A stretch of 62,073 bases of DNA. Origin: Burkholderiaceae bacterium (GTDB taxonomy: Bacteria; Pseudomonadota; Gammaproteobacteria; Burkholderiales; Burkholderiaceae_D). Location: NCBI GenBank assembly GCA_019232795.1, contig JAFANH010000046.1, forward strand, positions 1 to 62,073, in the 5' to 3' direction. Below, piece after piece: positions 35,536 to 43,788 of this stretch. Positions within the stretch are counted from its first letter, which is position 1. Every line of letters begins with the position of its first letter. The translations under genes and the position numbers were made by a program. The notes under the pieces were generated by a model, which searched no databases, was not told the DNA's origin, and saw only the letters and a list, made by a program, of their open reading frames with translations.

Positions 35536-36774
35536 TCAGGACGTATCGTTTGCGGTGGCAACTGTCTTTTCCAGCAAGGTGCGGAAGGCTTGGAAGATTT
35601 TCTGCGCATGCGCGCGCTTATAGGGAAAGGTGGTGACCGATTCCATGGCGTGCACGACGGCCGCGCTGTCGATTTCGAACACCAGCAGCTTGCCATCGGC
35701 TGACTCGGCGCAATCGATGACCAGGTATTCGAGCCCCGCCAAGCGGTCGATCGCGTGCAAGGCTTCGGCGTGGCGCCGGGCGAAGCCGCTCTCGAAGCCT
35801 TCCATGAAAGACGCTTCTTCGCTGCGCTTTTCGGCGCTGACATCCATTTGCGCATTGGCGTAGTGAATCATCCAGTGTTCGGAAATCGCCATATGGCCGG
35901 CAAACGCCTTGCCATCCACCAAGGCGATGCGGTACTTGCGGTAGAGCCCGTCGCCGCTGCGGTAGTCGACGAAGCGCGACAGGTAGAACGTGTTTTCGGT
36001 CTTTCCTTGCAAATAGGCCAGCAGGCTTTCCGCGCTGTCGACTTTTTCCAGGCCGTGGCCCGCATGCGAATCGAGCGGCCGTACGATCAGCGGAAACGCG
36101 CCGTCGGCCAGTACCGATGCCAGCGGCAGTGTGCCTGCGCAGACCTGTTCCAGCGCTTCCCTGTTCACACGGGCCGACAAGGGCATGTCGATACCGGGCA
36201 CGCCTTGCAGCATCCAGGCGACACCGTCGCGCGACAGCCGGGCGATGCGTTCCGGTCGGTTGAGCATGGGGTGCTGCCAATGTGCCGCATGCAGCGCAAG
36301 CTGCCGCAATAGCGCCTCGCTGTGCGTGGATTCCGCGATGGCGACGAAGACGACGTCGTGTTCGGGCAGATCGAGCGGCAAGGGCTGCGCCGGATCGAGA
36401 TAGAGCAATTGCAGTTGAACGTCGCTGTTCTGCACCAGGAATTCGATGGGGGTGTTGGCCGCCAGATCGCCGTGATGCATCAGGGCCAGCAGGCGGATTT
36501 TGGCTGAGCTGCGCGCCGGCAGCGTATACAAGCGGCGCACCTTCAATGCGCGCGCTTGCGTGGCCAGACCGATGTCGTGCTTGAACCACAAATGTGAAAT
36601 GATGGACAAGTCCATCAGCGCGTTGGCGTCGTTCGGGTTGCGCTGCAGGCGCTCCATCAAATGATTGGCGAGTTCGGTCAACGGTTCGCCGGAACAGACC
36701 TTGCTCATCATGGCGGCGAGGCCCATCAAGGGTTCTTCGGCGGGTTGATCCGGTGTGCTCGTAGGGTGGGTCAA
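35536..36774 (-). CDS. TPR plus ATP-grasp-like protein of unknown function
   Basis: 412 residues. An N-terminal helical region (LANHLMERLQRNPNDANALMDLSIISHLWFKHDIGLATQARALKVRRLY in pattern) reads as one TPR-like repeat. Then a pre-ATP-grasp alpha/beta domain (KIRLLALMHHGDLAANTPIEFLVQN, HDVVFVAIAEST) and an ATP-grasp-like half: FPLIVRPLDSHAGHGLEKVDS, YLSRFVDYRSGDGLYRKYRIALVDGKAFAGHMAISEHWMIHY and LEYLVIDCAESADGKLLVFEIDSAA, the last giving the D/E...E metal site seen in RimK-type ligases. It may ligate an amino acid or peptide, but no partner gene identifies the substrate. Stands alone between mgtC and nudC. Confidence 0.75.
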   Translation of the reverse strand: MTHPTSTPDQPAEEPLMGLAAMMSKVCSGEPLTELANHLMERLQRNPNDANALMDLSIISHLWFKHDIGLATQARALKVRRLYTLPARSSAKIRLLALMHHGDLAANTPIEFLVQNSDVQLQLLYLDPAQPLPLDLPEHDVVFVAIAESTHSEALLRQLALHAAHWQHPMLNRPERIARLSRDGVAWMLQGVPGIDMPLSARVNREALEQVCAGTLPLASVLADGAFPLIVRPLDSHAGHGLEKVDSAESLLAYLQGKTENTFYLSRFVDYRSGDGLYRKYRIALVDGKAFAGHMAISEHWMIHYANAQMDVSAEKRSEEASFMEGFESGFARRHAEALHAIDRLAGLEYLVIDCAESADGKLLVFEIDSAAVVHAMESVTTFPYKRAHAQKIFQAFRTLLEKTVATANDTS

Positions 36775-37003
36775 AGTGAATCTCGGAAACGCGAATGTGA
36801 TGAATTTTGTGAAGAATCTAGCGACACAATAACAAATTTGTGCTCACCACACAAAACCGGAGAAACGATTTCCCACCAATAATGGCCGCACGTATTCCCC
36901 GCCTATTTATGGGCGGTATGGGTGGAGGAGAGGGGGAAGCGAGGGCGCGCATGCGCTTGCACCGCAGAGCGTATGATGTAGCAAAAATTCGCAAAGACCC
37001 ATC

Positions 37004-37840
37004 ATGCTTAAAACGCCAGATCAATTCACGCCCTTGATTAAAGCTGTCGATCACCTCGTCCCGGTCACGCTGGTCTTCCGGGGCGACGAACTGCTGGTGC
37101 ACGAAAGCGACCTTTCTCCTGCGGATGAGAGCACGTGCGCAGTAATAGGATTTCGCGCACCTGACCTTCATTCGGTAGGAATTTGGAATGAGAAATACTT
37201 CCGCACCACCTGGATCGAGCGCGATACCGCCGCCCCGCCCGGCCATCAATTCAAGAAGCTGCGCGCCCTGTTCGGTGCACTCGATGAGCAATTGCTGGCG
37301 ATTGCCGGACGCGCATATCAGATCGCCGAATGGGCGCGCACGCATCGCTATTGCGGCGCGTGCGCCAGTGTCATGGCAAAGGCGGATGGCGAGCGCTGCA
37401 TGCGCTGCCCATCTTGCGGCATGACCGCCTATCCGCGCATCTCGCCGGCCATGATGGTGCTGATCCGCAAAGGCGACGCCATGCTGTTGGCGCGCAACGT
37501 CGCTTCACCGACCGGACGCTTCAGCGCTCTGGCCGGCTTTCTGGAGGCGGGAGAATCTATCGAAGAGGCCGTGCATCGCGAAGTGATGGAAGAAGTCGGG
37601 CTGCAAGTTCACAAGCTGCGTTACTTCGGCAGCCAATCCTGGTCCTTCCCGCATTCATTGATGATTGCATTTACCGCCGAATATTTGGCCGGTGAAATCA
37701 GCGTCGACCCCAGCGAAATCGCGGAGGCAGCCTGGTATGGGCCGAGCGATGCGCTGCCGGAATATGCGTCGGAAATCTCGATCGCCGGTGCGCTGATCAA
37801 CGCGCATTTGGCGACGGTTCGGCACAGCTCTTCTTTCTAG
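37004..37840 (+). CDS. nudC: NADH/NAD-cap pyrophosphatase NudC
   Basis: 278 residues. Hydrolyses NAD(H) and removes NAD caps from RNA 5' ends. The zinc ribbon is RYCGACASVM and CMRCPSCGM; the Nudix box is GFLEAGESIEEAVHREVMEEVGLQ (pattern G-x5-E-x7-R-E-x-x-E-E-x-G); and the NudC-specific SQ-P-W-x-F-P-x-S motif appears as SQSWSFPHSLM. Length is slightly above E. coli NudC (257). The terminal TAG lies inside the left inverted repeat of the structured element at 37837-38122, so the insertion abuts the gene but leaves the reading frame complete. Confidence 0.95.
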   Translation: MLKTPDQFTPLIKAVDHLVPVTLVFRGDELLVHESDLSPADESTCAVIGFRAPDLHSVGIWNEKYFRTTWIERDTAAPPGHQFKKLRALFGALDEQLLAIAGRAYQIAEWARTHRYCGACASVMAKADGERCMRCPSCGMTAYPRISPAMMVLIRKGDAMLLARNVASPTGRFSALAGFLEAGESIEEAVHREVMEEVGLQVHKLRYFGSQSWSFPHSLMIAFTAEYLAGEISVDPSEIAEAAWYGPSDALPEYASEISIAGALINAHLATVRHSSSF

Positions 37841-38122
37841 AACTCATTTCACAAATAGGGACCCGTGCAAACGCGCTATTTGGGATGCAGCGCTAGGCGT
37901 GGCGCGCCGCACAGGGTGGTCCCCTGTGCAAGCGGCGGATGGCCGCCCCGCGCAACACCGCGCGGCGCCCAAATAGCACGTTCCCTCCGGGTTTTCACTA
38001 GAATGCGCGCTGGCTGTGTTGCGCTCCTTGCGCGTAGCACCACTACGCGACGCGTCGCACGCCTTGCCAGCACGTATTCTAGTGAAAATGCATCGGGTTC
38101 CTATTTGTGAAATGAGTTCTAG
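37837..38122. mobile_element. 286-bp MITE-like structured element with 23-bp perfect terminal inverted repeats
   Basis: 37837-37859 is the exact reverse complement of 38100-38122 (CTAGAACTCATTTCACAAAT...), extended by a further 5 of 6 matches. Inside are a second inverted pair 37872-37884 / 37968-37980 (CGCGCTATTTGGG type) and a third 37992-38014 / 38066-38088 (TTTTCACTAGAAT..., 21 of 23 matching), plus CGCGTAG-CACCA-CTACGCG at 38031-38049. No transposase or credible frame. This looks like a non-autonomous element or nested hairpin repeat. Confidence 0.7.
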
Positions 38123-38244
38123 TTGTCTCGACAATTAAAGAAGTAATAAGTTACAAATTTTTTCAAATGCAAGGAAGCTGCCGCAAGCGGCGCCAGCGTG
38201 AGTTCTATATAATCGGCGGCTTTGATCAACAAGCAGGCTGATAT

Positions 38245-38712
38245 ATGAAGAACACTTTGAAAATCGTCGCTTCACTGGCATTGATCGCAGGTTTGGCTGC
38301 ATGCGGCGGTGGCGGCGCCAGTGCAGGCAGTGCGGCCAGTACGGGTTCGAACTCGGGATCGTCGTCGGTTACTGCGCTGCAGACTATCGATACAGTGGTC
38401 GGCACCGGCGCAACGGCCCAGGCCGGCAACACGGTCACGGTCAACTACACGGGCTGGCTCTACAATTCCAGCGCCGCAAACTACGAGGGTACGGAATTCG
38501 ACAGCTCGGCTGCGCACGGCAGCACGTTCACGTTCTTGCTCGGCGCCGGCCAGGTTATTCCCGGTTGGGACCAGGGCGTGGTCGGCATGAAGGTGGGAGG
38601 CACACGTACGCTCATCATTCCGGCTTCGCTGGCCTATGGCGCGACCGGCAGCGGCCCGATTCCGCCGAACGCGGCGCTGGTGTTTTCGGTTCAGTTGGTG
38701 AGCGTGCAGTAA
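38245..38712 (+). CDS. FKBP-type peptidyl-prolyl isomerase lipoprotein
   Basis: 155 residues. Lipobox LAAC (Cys at residue 20) followed by a Gly/Ser-rich linker, then a single FKBP domain: VNYTGWLYN, EGTEFDSSAAHGSTFTFLLGAGQVIPGWDQGVVGMKVGGTRTLIIPASLAYGATGSGPIPPNAALVFSVQLVSV in pattern, with the active-pocket residues F, D, I-P-G-W and G-Y/A-Y-G largely present. It catalyses proline isomerisation, presumably on proteins in the periplasm, tethered to a membrane. Ordinary FkpA- and SlyD-type partners are absent. It follows the MITE-like element by about 120 bp. Confidence 0.93.
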   Translation: MKNTLKIVASLALIAGLAACGGGGASAGSAASTGSNSGSSSVTALQTIDTVVGTGATAQAGNTVTVNYTGWLYNSSAANYEGTEFDSSAAHGSTFTFLLGAGQVIPGWDQGVVGMKVGGTRTLIIPASLAYGATGSGPIPPNAALVFSVQLVSVQ

Positions 38713-38797
38713 GGCGTGTCGCGGGGCGTGCAGCAAGCGCCCGCAACGAAGTACAGGGCGGCACGCTTGACGTGCCGTCTGCTTTTCAAACGGCCGC

Positions 38798-39004
38798 TTA
38801 TGCGCCCGTTTTGGGACCGGCGTTGAACCAATCCGAATGCCCCGAGTCGAGTCCGCCGGCGCCGCGCCGGTCGACTTGATCGCGCCGGTCTATCAAGACC
38901 AGGCCTTCTTCCGTCATATAGGGCGGCTCGCTGAATGCCGCGTTGCGGCGATCGCTCGCGCTCCGGTTCAGCATGAACTGGTTCGCTAATGCATTTTGTG
39001 CCAT
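38798..39004 (-). CDS. Small protein of unknown function (68 residues)
   Basis: 68 residues, mostly polar, with the sequence DRRDQVDRRGAGGLDSGHSDWFNAGPKTGA at the C-terminus and MAQNALANQFMLNRSASDRRN at the N-terminus. A very strong ribosome site (AGGAGGTGAGG, seven bases before the ATG) supports translation. I recognise no family. It is divergent from aroG and convergent with the FKBP gene. A small regulatory or structural protein is possible, but nothing identifies a role. Confidence 0.62.
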   Translation of the reverse strand: MAQNALANQFMLNRSASDRRNAAFSEPPYMTEEGLVLIDRRDQVDRRGAGGLDSGHSDWFNAGPKTGA

Positions 39005-39202
39005 TGCACCTCACCTCCTAGCCTTGAACGCCCGCCGGCGTCGGCATGTACGGCTTCCTGTCCATGGAAGCTCTATTCATTTCATTTTAGAGCATAATCG
39101 TGCTCGCGATAGAAGAATCACAGTAGCAGAATCACAGCGCCTTTCTGACCAGCAATAACCCTGCAGAATCGCCTTTTCCGGGAGATTTGGGGAGAATCGA
39201 TC

Positions 39203-40282
39203 ATGACCACACTGAATATCGAAAACGTCAACGTCACGTCCTTCGACGCCATGCCCTCGCCGGCCGATCTGCACGCGCGCCTGCCACTGACCGACCGCGC
39301 CGCCACGGCCGTGATGAAGGGGCGCGAAGCCTTGCGCAATATCCTTGACCGCAAGGATCCGCGCATGTTCGTGGTGGTCGGGCCGTGTTCCATCCATGAC
39401 CCGGAGGCCGGCATCGATTACGCCAAACGGCTCAAGAAGCTGCAGGAGGAAGTCGGCGATGCGCTGTTGTTGGTGATGCGCGTGTATTTCGAAAAACCGC
39501 GCACCACGACGGGTTGGAAGGGCTATATCAACGATCCTTACATGGACGATTCGTTTCGTGTCGACGAAGGCATGGTCAAGGCACGCAAATTTCTGCTCGA
39601 CGTCTGCGAACTGGGCCTGGCGGCCGGCACCGAGGCGCTCGACCCGATTTCGCCGCAATTCCTCGGCGACCTGATCGCCTGGACCGCGATTGGTGCGCGC
39701 ACCACCGAGTCGCAGACGCACCGCGAGATGTCGTCAGGATTGTCGACGCCGGTCGGTTTCAAAAATGGCACCGAGGGTGACATCGGCATTGCCATCAACG
39801 CCATCCTGTCAGCTTCGCATCCGCACTCCTTCCTCGGCTTGAACGACCAGGGGCGCGTGGCCATCGTGCGTACGCGCGGCAACCGCTATGGCCACGTGGT
39901 GTTGCGCGGCGGCGCCGGCCGCCCCAATTACGATACGGTGTCGGTCGCCATGACTGAGCAGGCGCTGGTCAAGGCCAAGCTGCCGGCCAACATCGTGGTC
40001 GATTGCTCACACGCGAACAGCTACAAGAATCCGGCGCTGCAGCCGCTGGTGATGACGGATGTCATCAACCAGGTGCGCCTGGGCAACCGTTCGTTGGTGG
40101 GCGCCATGATCGAGTCGAACATCGTCGCCGGCCGCCAGGATATTCCGGCCGACCTGACCCAACTCAAGTACGGCTGTTCGGTAACCGATGCCTGCGTCGA
40201 TTGGGAAACCACGGAAACCATGTTGCGCGAGGCGGCCCAGGCCTTGCGGCCCATCCTGGCGCAGCGCCTGCAATCAGAGTAA
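39203..40282 (+). CDS. aroG: 3-deoxy-7-phosphoheptulonate (DAHP) synthase, class I
   Basis: 359 residues. Condenses PEP and erythrose 4-phosphate, the first step to aromatic amino acids. Class I alpha-type (AroG/F/H): GPCSIHDPEAGIDYAKRL is the phosphoenolpyruvate and metal-site region, RVYFEKPRTTTGWKGYINDPYMDDSFRVDEG the core, VGFKNGTEGD and CSHANSYKNP further substrate-binding loops. Which amino acid inhibits it cannot be read here. A 13-bp tandem duplication spans and follows its stop codon. GGGGAGAA precedes the start. The feed into aromatics is notable because aryl precursors start aryl polyenes, but no direct link is shown. Confidence 0.95.
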   Translation: MTTLNIENVNVTSFDAMPSPADLHARLPLTDRAATAVMKGREALRNILDRKDPRMFVVVGPCSIHDPEAGIDYAKRLKKLQEEVGDALLLVMRVYFEKPRTTTGWKGYINDPYMDDSFRVDEGMVKARKFLLDVCELGLAAGTEALDPISPQFLGDLIAWTAIGARTTESQTHREMSSGLSTPVGFKNGTEGDIGIAINAILSASHPHSFLGLNDQGRVAIVRTRGNRYGHVVLRGGAGRPNYDTVSVAMTEQALVKAKLPANIVVDCSHANSYKNPALQPLVMTDVINQVRLGNRSLVGAMIESNIVAGRQDIPADLTQLKYGCSVTDACVDWETTETMLREAAQALRPILAQRLQSE

Positions 40283-40296
40283 GCAATCAGAGTAAG
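40271..40296. repeat. 13-bp tandem duplication across the aroG stop
   Basis: CAATCAGAGTAAG occurs twice head to tail (40271-40283 and 40284-40296), with a third partial CAATAAGC after it. The first copy holds the aroG stop TAA. Confidence 0.85.
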
Positions 40297-40307
40297 CAAT
40301 AAGCGCA

Positions 40308-40850
40308 GTGCATTTCGCTTCCTGGTCCGCTTCCTGTACCGAATTCCTGCCGGCCTGGGCGTGCCGGCATCAGGATGCATTCTTCTATCTGCTGCCGTCC
40401 GTTCTGCTGGCGCTGCTGATCCGGGCGCTGGCCGCCATGCATCCGCTGTTTTTCTTTTTCCGCCTGGCCGGCACCATCTGTCATGAACTTGCGCATTGGA
40501 TTGGCGGTTTGCTGACCGGGGCGCAGCCTGCCTCGTTTTCCGTCATCCCTCAGCGCGCCGGCAACGGCTGGCAGCTCGGCGCGGTCAGGCTGGCCAATGT
40601 GCGCTGGTATAACGCTGCGCCGGCGGCGCTGGCGCCTTTCCTCATCATCGTGATCCCCTTGGCGGTCGCGTGGTGGCGCACGCGCGGTGTGTGGCATTTC
40701 GAAAGTTTCGACCTTGCGCTGGCTTTTTTATTGGCGCCGCAATTCCTGTCGTTCTGGCCGTCTTGGGCCGATTGGAAAATCGCGGCGCGTTCCTGGCCTT
40801 ATTTATTGCTTGCGGCTGGCGCGTGGTGGGTGATCAAATGGTGGCATTAA
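40308..40850 (+). CDS. Membrane protein with an HExxH motif (M50-like, uncharacterised)
   Basis: 180 residues with four or five hydrophobic segments. H59-E60-L-A-H63 (HELAH) lies in an amphipathic stretch, RLAGTICHELAHWIGGLLTGAQPASFSV, like the zinc motif of site-2-protease-type M50 peptidases. A second metal-ligand candidate is D in SFWPSWADWKIAARSWP (about residues 146-162), though it does not match the N/D-P-x-x-D motif well. The start is a GTG (40308) by open frame; an ATG at codon 44 would drop a hydrophobic segment. Co-directional with aroG and the isochorismatase-like gene. Function unknown. Confidence 0.7.
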   Translation: MHFASWSASCTEFLPAWACRHQDAFFYLLPSVLLALLIRALAAMHPLFFFFRLAGTICHELAHWIGGLLTGAQPASFSVIPQRAGNGWQLGAVRLANVRWYNAAPAALAPFLIIVIPLAVAWWRTRGVWHFESFDLALAFLLAPQFLSFWPSWADWKIAARSWPYLLLAAGAWWVIKWWH

Positions 40851-40878
40851 GAAAACAGCGAAAGATATACGTCACCGC

Positions 40879-41439
40879 ATGAGCCGCATCTCCTCTACCA
40901 CGACCCTGATCATCATCGACATGCAGAAGGGCATGGCTATGCCCGCGGCTGGCCCTCGCAACAATCCTCAAGCCGAAGCCAACATCGCCAAACTGCTGAC
41001 GGCTTGGCGCGCGGGCGGCGCCCCCATCGTACATGTGCGCCATATGTCGCGCACACCGGGCTCGCCGTTCTGGCCGGGCCAGGCTGGAGCCGAGTTTCAG
41101 GAAGCCTTGCAGCCGCTGGCCGGCGAGCACGTGGTCGAAAAGAATGTGCCCGATGCGTTCACGCATACGGGACTGGAACGCTGGCTGCACGTGCGCGGCA
41201 TTACTGATCTCGTGATCGCCGGCGTCAGCACCAATAATTCGGTCGAGGCGACGGCGCGCAGTGCCGGCAACCTGGGTTTTCGCACCACCGTTGTGGCGGA
41301 CGCCTGTTTTGCGTTCGACAAGGTCGATTATGCGGGGACGCCGCGCACGGCGGCAGAGGTGCATGCGATGTCGCTGGCGAATCTTGATGGCGAATATGCG
41401 CGCGTTGTAACGATCGAAGAGGTGCTTGATAAGTTGTGA
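40879..41439 (+). CDS. Isochorismatase-like hydrolase lacking the usual cysteine
   Basis: 186 residues. The catalytic Asp is D14 in LIIIDMQKG and the Lys is K88 in VVEKNVPDAF. The nucleophile position in GVSTNNSVEATARSAGNLGF is serine (S121) where most cysteine hydrolases have Cys. A large subgroup with TNNSVEATAR exists, so this may be a normal sub-family rather than a dead enzyme; true isochorismatases also lack a Cys there. Substrate unknown. It is 28 bp after the M50-like gene and could be co-transcribed with it. Confidence 0.86.
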   Translation: MSRISSTTTLIIIDMQKGMAMPAAGPRNNPQAEANIAKLLTAWRAGGAPIVHVRHMSRTPGSPFWPGQAGAEFQEALQPLAGEHVVEKNVPDAFTHTGLERWLHVRGITDLVIAGVSTNNSVEATARSAGNLGFRTTVVADACFAFDKVDYAGTPRTAAEVHAMSLANLDGEYARVVTIEEVLDKL

Positions 41440-41508
41440 CTCTCTTCGTCGCTCCCGCGTAGGGTGTAGCAGGGGATTCGCGCAGCATGTTGTGCGCCTG
41501 CGAAACGG

Positions 41509-41528
41509 CACTCCCTTGCAAGGGAGTG
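41509..41528. repeat. 20-bp perfect palindrome CACTCCCTTGCAAGGGAGTG
   Basis: Exact self-complementary 20-mer in the 240-bp gap between convergent genes, 58 bp before a GTCCCCGC repeat. Confidence 0.8.
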
Positions 41529-41585
41529 TGCGCGCTGCAAGCGGGAGCCCAGGTAGCTTTTGTTTTTGCGCATATTAACTTCAAC

Positions 41586-41617
41586 CTGGGTCCCCGCCTA
41601 CGCGGGGACGACGGGGG
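41586..41617. repeat. GTCCCCGC-family palindromic repeat
   Basis: CTGGGTCCCCGCCTACGCGGGGACGACGGGGG: stem GTCCCCGC/GCGGGGAC. Matches the right arm of the hairpin at 19772-19867. Confidence 0.85.
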
Positions 41618-41679
41618 AGATAGTGCCGTAATGTATTGGCACTTCCCGCATTCGATCAGTTGTAGGACGAAATACCGGC

Positions 41680-42462
41680 TTATTGCATCGACCACCCGTG
41701 GCTGACGATGATGGACTGCCCGGTCAGCGCATTGGTCGGGAAAGCCGCCAGGAATACCGCGGTTTGCGCCACGTCCTGCGTGGTGGTGAATTCGCCGTCC
41801 ACCGTATCTTTCAGCATCACTTTCTTGATTACATCTTCCTCACTGATGCCGAATTCCTTGGCTTGCTCGGGAATCTGCTTGTCGACAAGCGGCGTGCGCA
41901 CGAAGCCGGGGCAGATGACGTTGGAGCGGATCTGGTTCTTGGCGCCTTCCTTGGCTACCACTTTCGCCAAGCCGAGCAAGCCGTGCTTGGCGGCCACGTA
42001 GGGCGCCTTGAAGGGTGAAGCTTCGTGCGAGTGCACCGAGCCCATGTAGATGACGGAGCCGCCCTTGCCGCCCGCGATCATGGCGCGCATGCAGGCGCGC
42101 GTGGTGAGGAAGGCGCCGTCCATGTGGATGGCCAGCATTTTCTTCCAATTGTCGAGCGTGAGGTCGACCACGGGGCTGATGATCTGGATGCCGGCATTGC
42201 TGATCAGGATGTCCATGCCGCCGAAGGCCTTGACCGCATCGGCCACGCCTTTTTCCACTTGCGCTTCATTGGTGACATCCATGGCCACGCCCATGGCAGT
42301 GCCGCCGGCCTTGATGATGTCGTTGGCGGTGGCGCTGGCGGCTTCCAGCGCGAGGTCGGCGATCACGACCTTCGCACCCTGGCGCGCGTATTCGAAGGCG
42401 ATTTCCTTGCCTATGCCGCTGGCCGAACCGGTGATCAGGGCAACTTTGTCTTTCAGTAACAT
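41680..42462 (-). CDS. bdhA: 3-hydroxybutyrate dehydrogenase (SDR family)
   Basis: 260 residues, typical for D-3-hydroxybutyrate dehydrogenase. NAD-binding motif [28 protein letters not shown] and NAGIQ, catalytic S-Y-K in [22 protein letters not shown], and an HBDH-like C-terminus (SGVAVTSHGWSMQ-type, here [10 protein letters not shown]). It oxidises 3-hydroxybutyrate to acetoacetate, linking PHB breakdown to acetyl-CoA. The patatin-like gene ending 48 bp upstream points the same way, and in other betaproteobacteria the pair are commonly linked, though I cannot prove co-transcription here. Confidence 0.94.
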   Translation of the reverse strand: MLLKDKVALITGSASGIGKEIAFEYARQGAKVVIADLALEAASATANDIIKAGGTAMGVAMDVTNEAQVEKGVADAVKAFGGMDILISNAGIQIISPVVDLTLDNWKKMLAIHMDGAFLTTRACMRAMIAGGKGGSVIYMGSVHSHEASPFKAPYVAAKHGLLGLAKVVAKEGAKNQIRSNVICPGFVRTPLVDKQIPEQAKEFGISEEDVIKKVMLKDTVDGEFTTTQDVAQTAVFLAAFPTNALTGQSIIVSHGWSMQ

Positions 42463-42510
42463 GATGGTCTCCGTGGTTGAAGTCGAAAATGGCGGTAGTG
42501 TGAACTGGCG

Positions 42511-43647
42511 CTATTCCTGCGGCAGCTCGTGGATGATCAGCCCCGCATGCGGCGGCAGGGGTTGCAGCCAAGCCTTGTGCCGCAAGGCGCGCCCGCAGTC
42601 GTGCATGCCGGCTTGCCAGCGCGCCTGTATGGTTTCGCGGCTGAAGTCTATGTCCTTGAAATATTGATCGGTGGGCGCGGCTTTCAGGATCAAATGCACC
42701 ACGTTGATGGTGTGGTCGCAACCCATTTCAATCAGCGGGCGCAGTTCCTGGTCCTTGCGCGCCGCAGGCGGCAAGCGATCGCTCAGGGCGCGGATCGCGC
42801 GTTGCAGGTTTTGCTGTCTTTCGTGCGCGGCCAATTGTTCGGCCGAGCGGCTCGCGTACTGGATGCTCTTGGTGCGCGTCAGCACTTCGGCCATGTTTTG
42901 CGGGCGCGCTTCGGTCGGGTCCCACAGGTCGACCATGAAGCACAAGGCGTCGCGCTTGACCTCGTCTTCGAGAAATATCTCGAGCGGCGAGTTCGAATAC
43001 ACGCCGCCGTCCCAGTAGGCGTGGCCCTCGATTTCTATGGGCGGAAACCCGGGCGGAAGCGCGCCGCTGGCCATGATGTGTTCCGGACCTATCCAATCTT
43101 CGGTGCTGTCGAACACCTTGCTCTGGCCGTCGTCGATGTCGACGGCGCAGACGCTGATGCGCATGGGGCCGTTGTTGAGGTAGTCGAAATCGATGAATTT
43201 TTCCAGCGTGGCGCGCAAGGGGGCAGTGTCGTAAAAGCCGGCTTCGTGCAGCGGCAACCTGGCCTGGATATCCCAGGCGGCATAGCGCGGCTTGAAAAAG
43301 CCTTCGACGCCGTTCATCAAGACGTCGACGGTTTCCACGTTGGCTGACTGGTTCAGCCAGGACTGCAAGGGCGAGAGCGGCGAGAGTGGAGAAAACCCGG
43401 CCCACAGGCCTGGCAGCGACGCTGTGGCCGGCACCAGGCTTTGCCAAAAGGCTTGCAAGCTTTCCAGGCAGGTATCGGGCGGATTGCCGGCGATTAAGGC
43501 GCTATTGATGGCGCCGATCGAGGTGCCTATCACCCAGTCTATGGTCGTGTGGTGTTTGAGCAGGGTCTCATACACGCCGGCCTGGTAAGCGCCGAGCGCC
43601 CCGCCGCCTTGCAGGATGAGTACCGACTGTTGCGCCGACTTCGCCAT
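42511..43647 (-). CDS. Patatin-like phospholipase with DUF3734 domain
   Basis: 378 residues. Oxyanion loop LILQGGGALGAYQAGVYETL (residues 10-29), nucleophile S43 in the elbow GTSIG, and the partner aspartate in YWDGGVYSNSP. The C-terminal ~150 residues form the DUF3734 region common in Burkholderiales. The family hydrolyses lipid esters; the link to 3-hydroxybutyrate dehydrogenase suggests a membrane- or PHB-related esterase role, but no more. The ATG at 43647 is chosen by the compact start. Confidence 0.92.
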   Translation of the reverse strand: MAKSAQQSVLILQGGGALGAYQAGVYETLLKHHTTIDWVIGTSIGAINSALIAGNPPDTCLESLQAFWQSLVPATASLPGLWAGFSPLSPLSPLQSWLNQSANVETVDVLMNGVEGFFKPRYAAWDIQARLPLHEAGFYDTAPLRATLEKFIDFDYLNNGPMRISVCAVDIDDGQSKVFDSTEDWIGPEHIMASGALPPGFPPIEIEGHAYWDGGVYSNSPLEIFLEDEVKRDALCFMVDLWDPTEARPQNMAEVLTRTKSIQYASRSAEQLAAHERQQNLQRAIRALSDRLPPAARKDQELRPLIEMGCDHTINVVHLILKAAPTDQYFKDIDFSRETIQARWQAGMHDCGRALRHKAWLQPLPPHAGLIIHELPQE

Positions 43648-43788
43648 GCTGGTTTCCGAATTTCAACAGGTTGGATATATTGCGAAGCAACATGGTATGC
43701 GAAATCGACGATCTTTACCGGCGGGTCTGCCCGTTGCCGTATTCTCCGCAGCGCATTGCGGCGCCGGGTGCGCGCTTCAAGACGGTGC

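Noticed and set aside
43648-43788. A small coding sequence between the patatin and deacetylase genes
   Set aside because: Short frames on both strands lack ribosome sites and family resemblance; treated as an ordinary intergenic gap.
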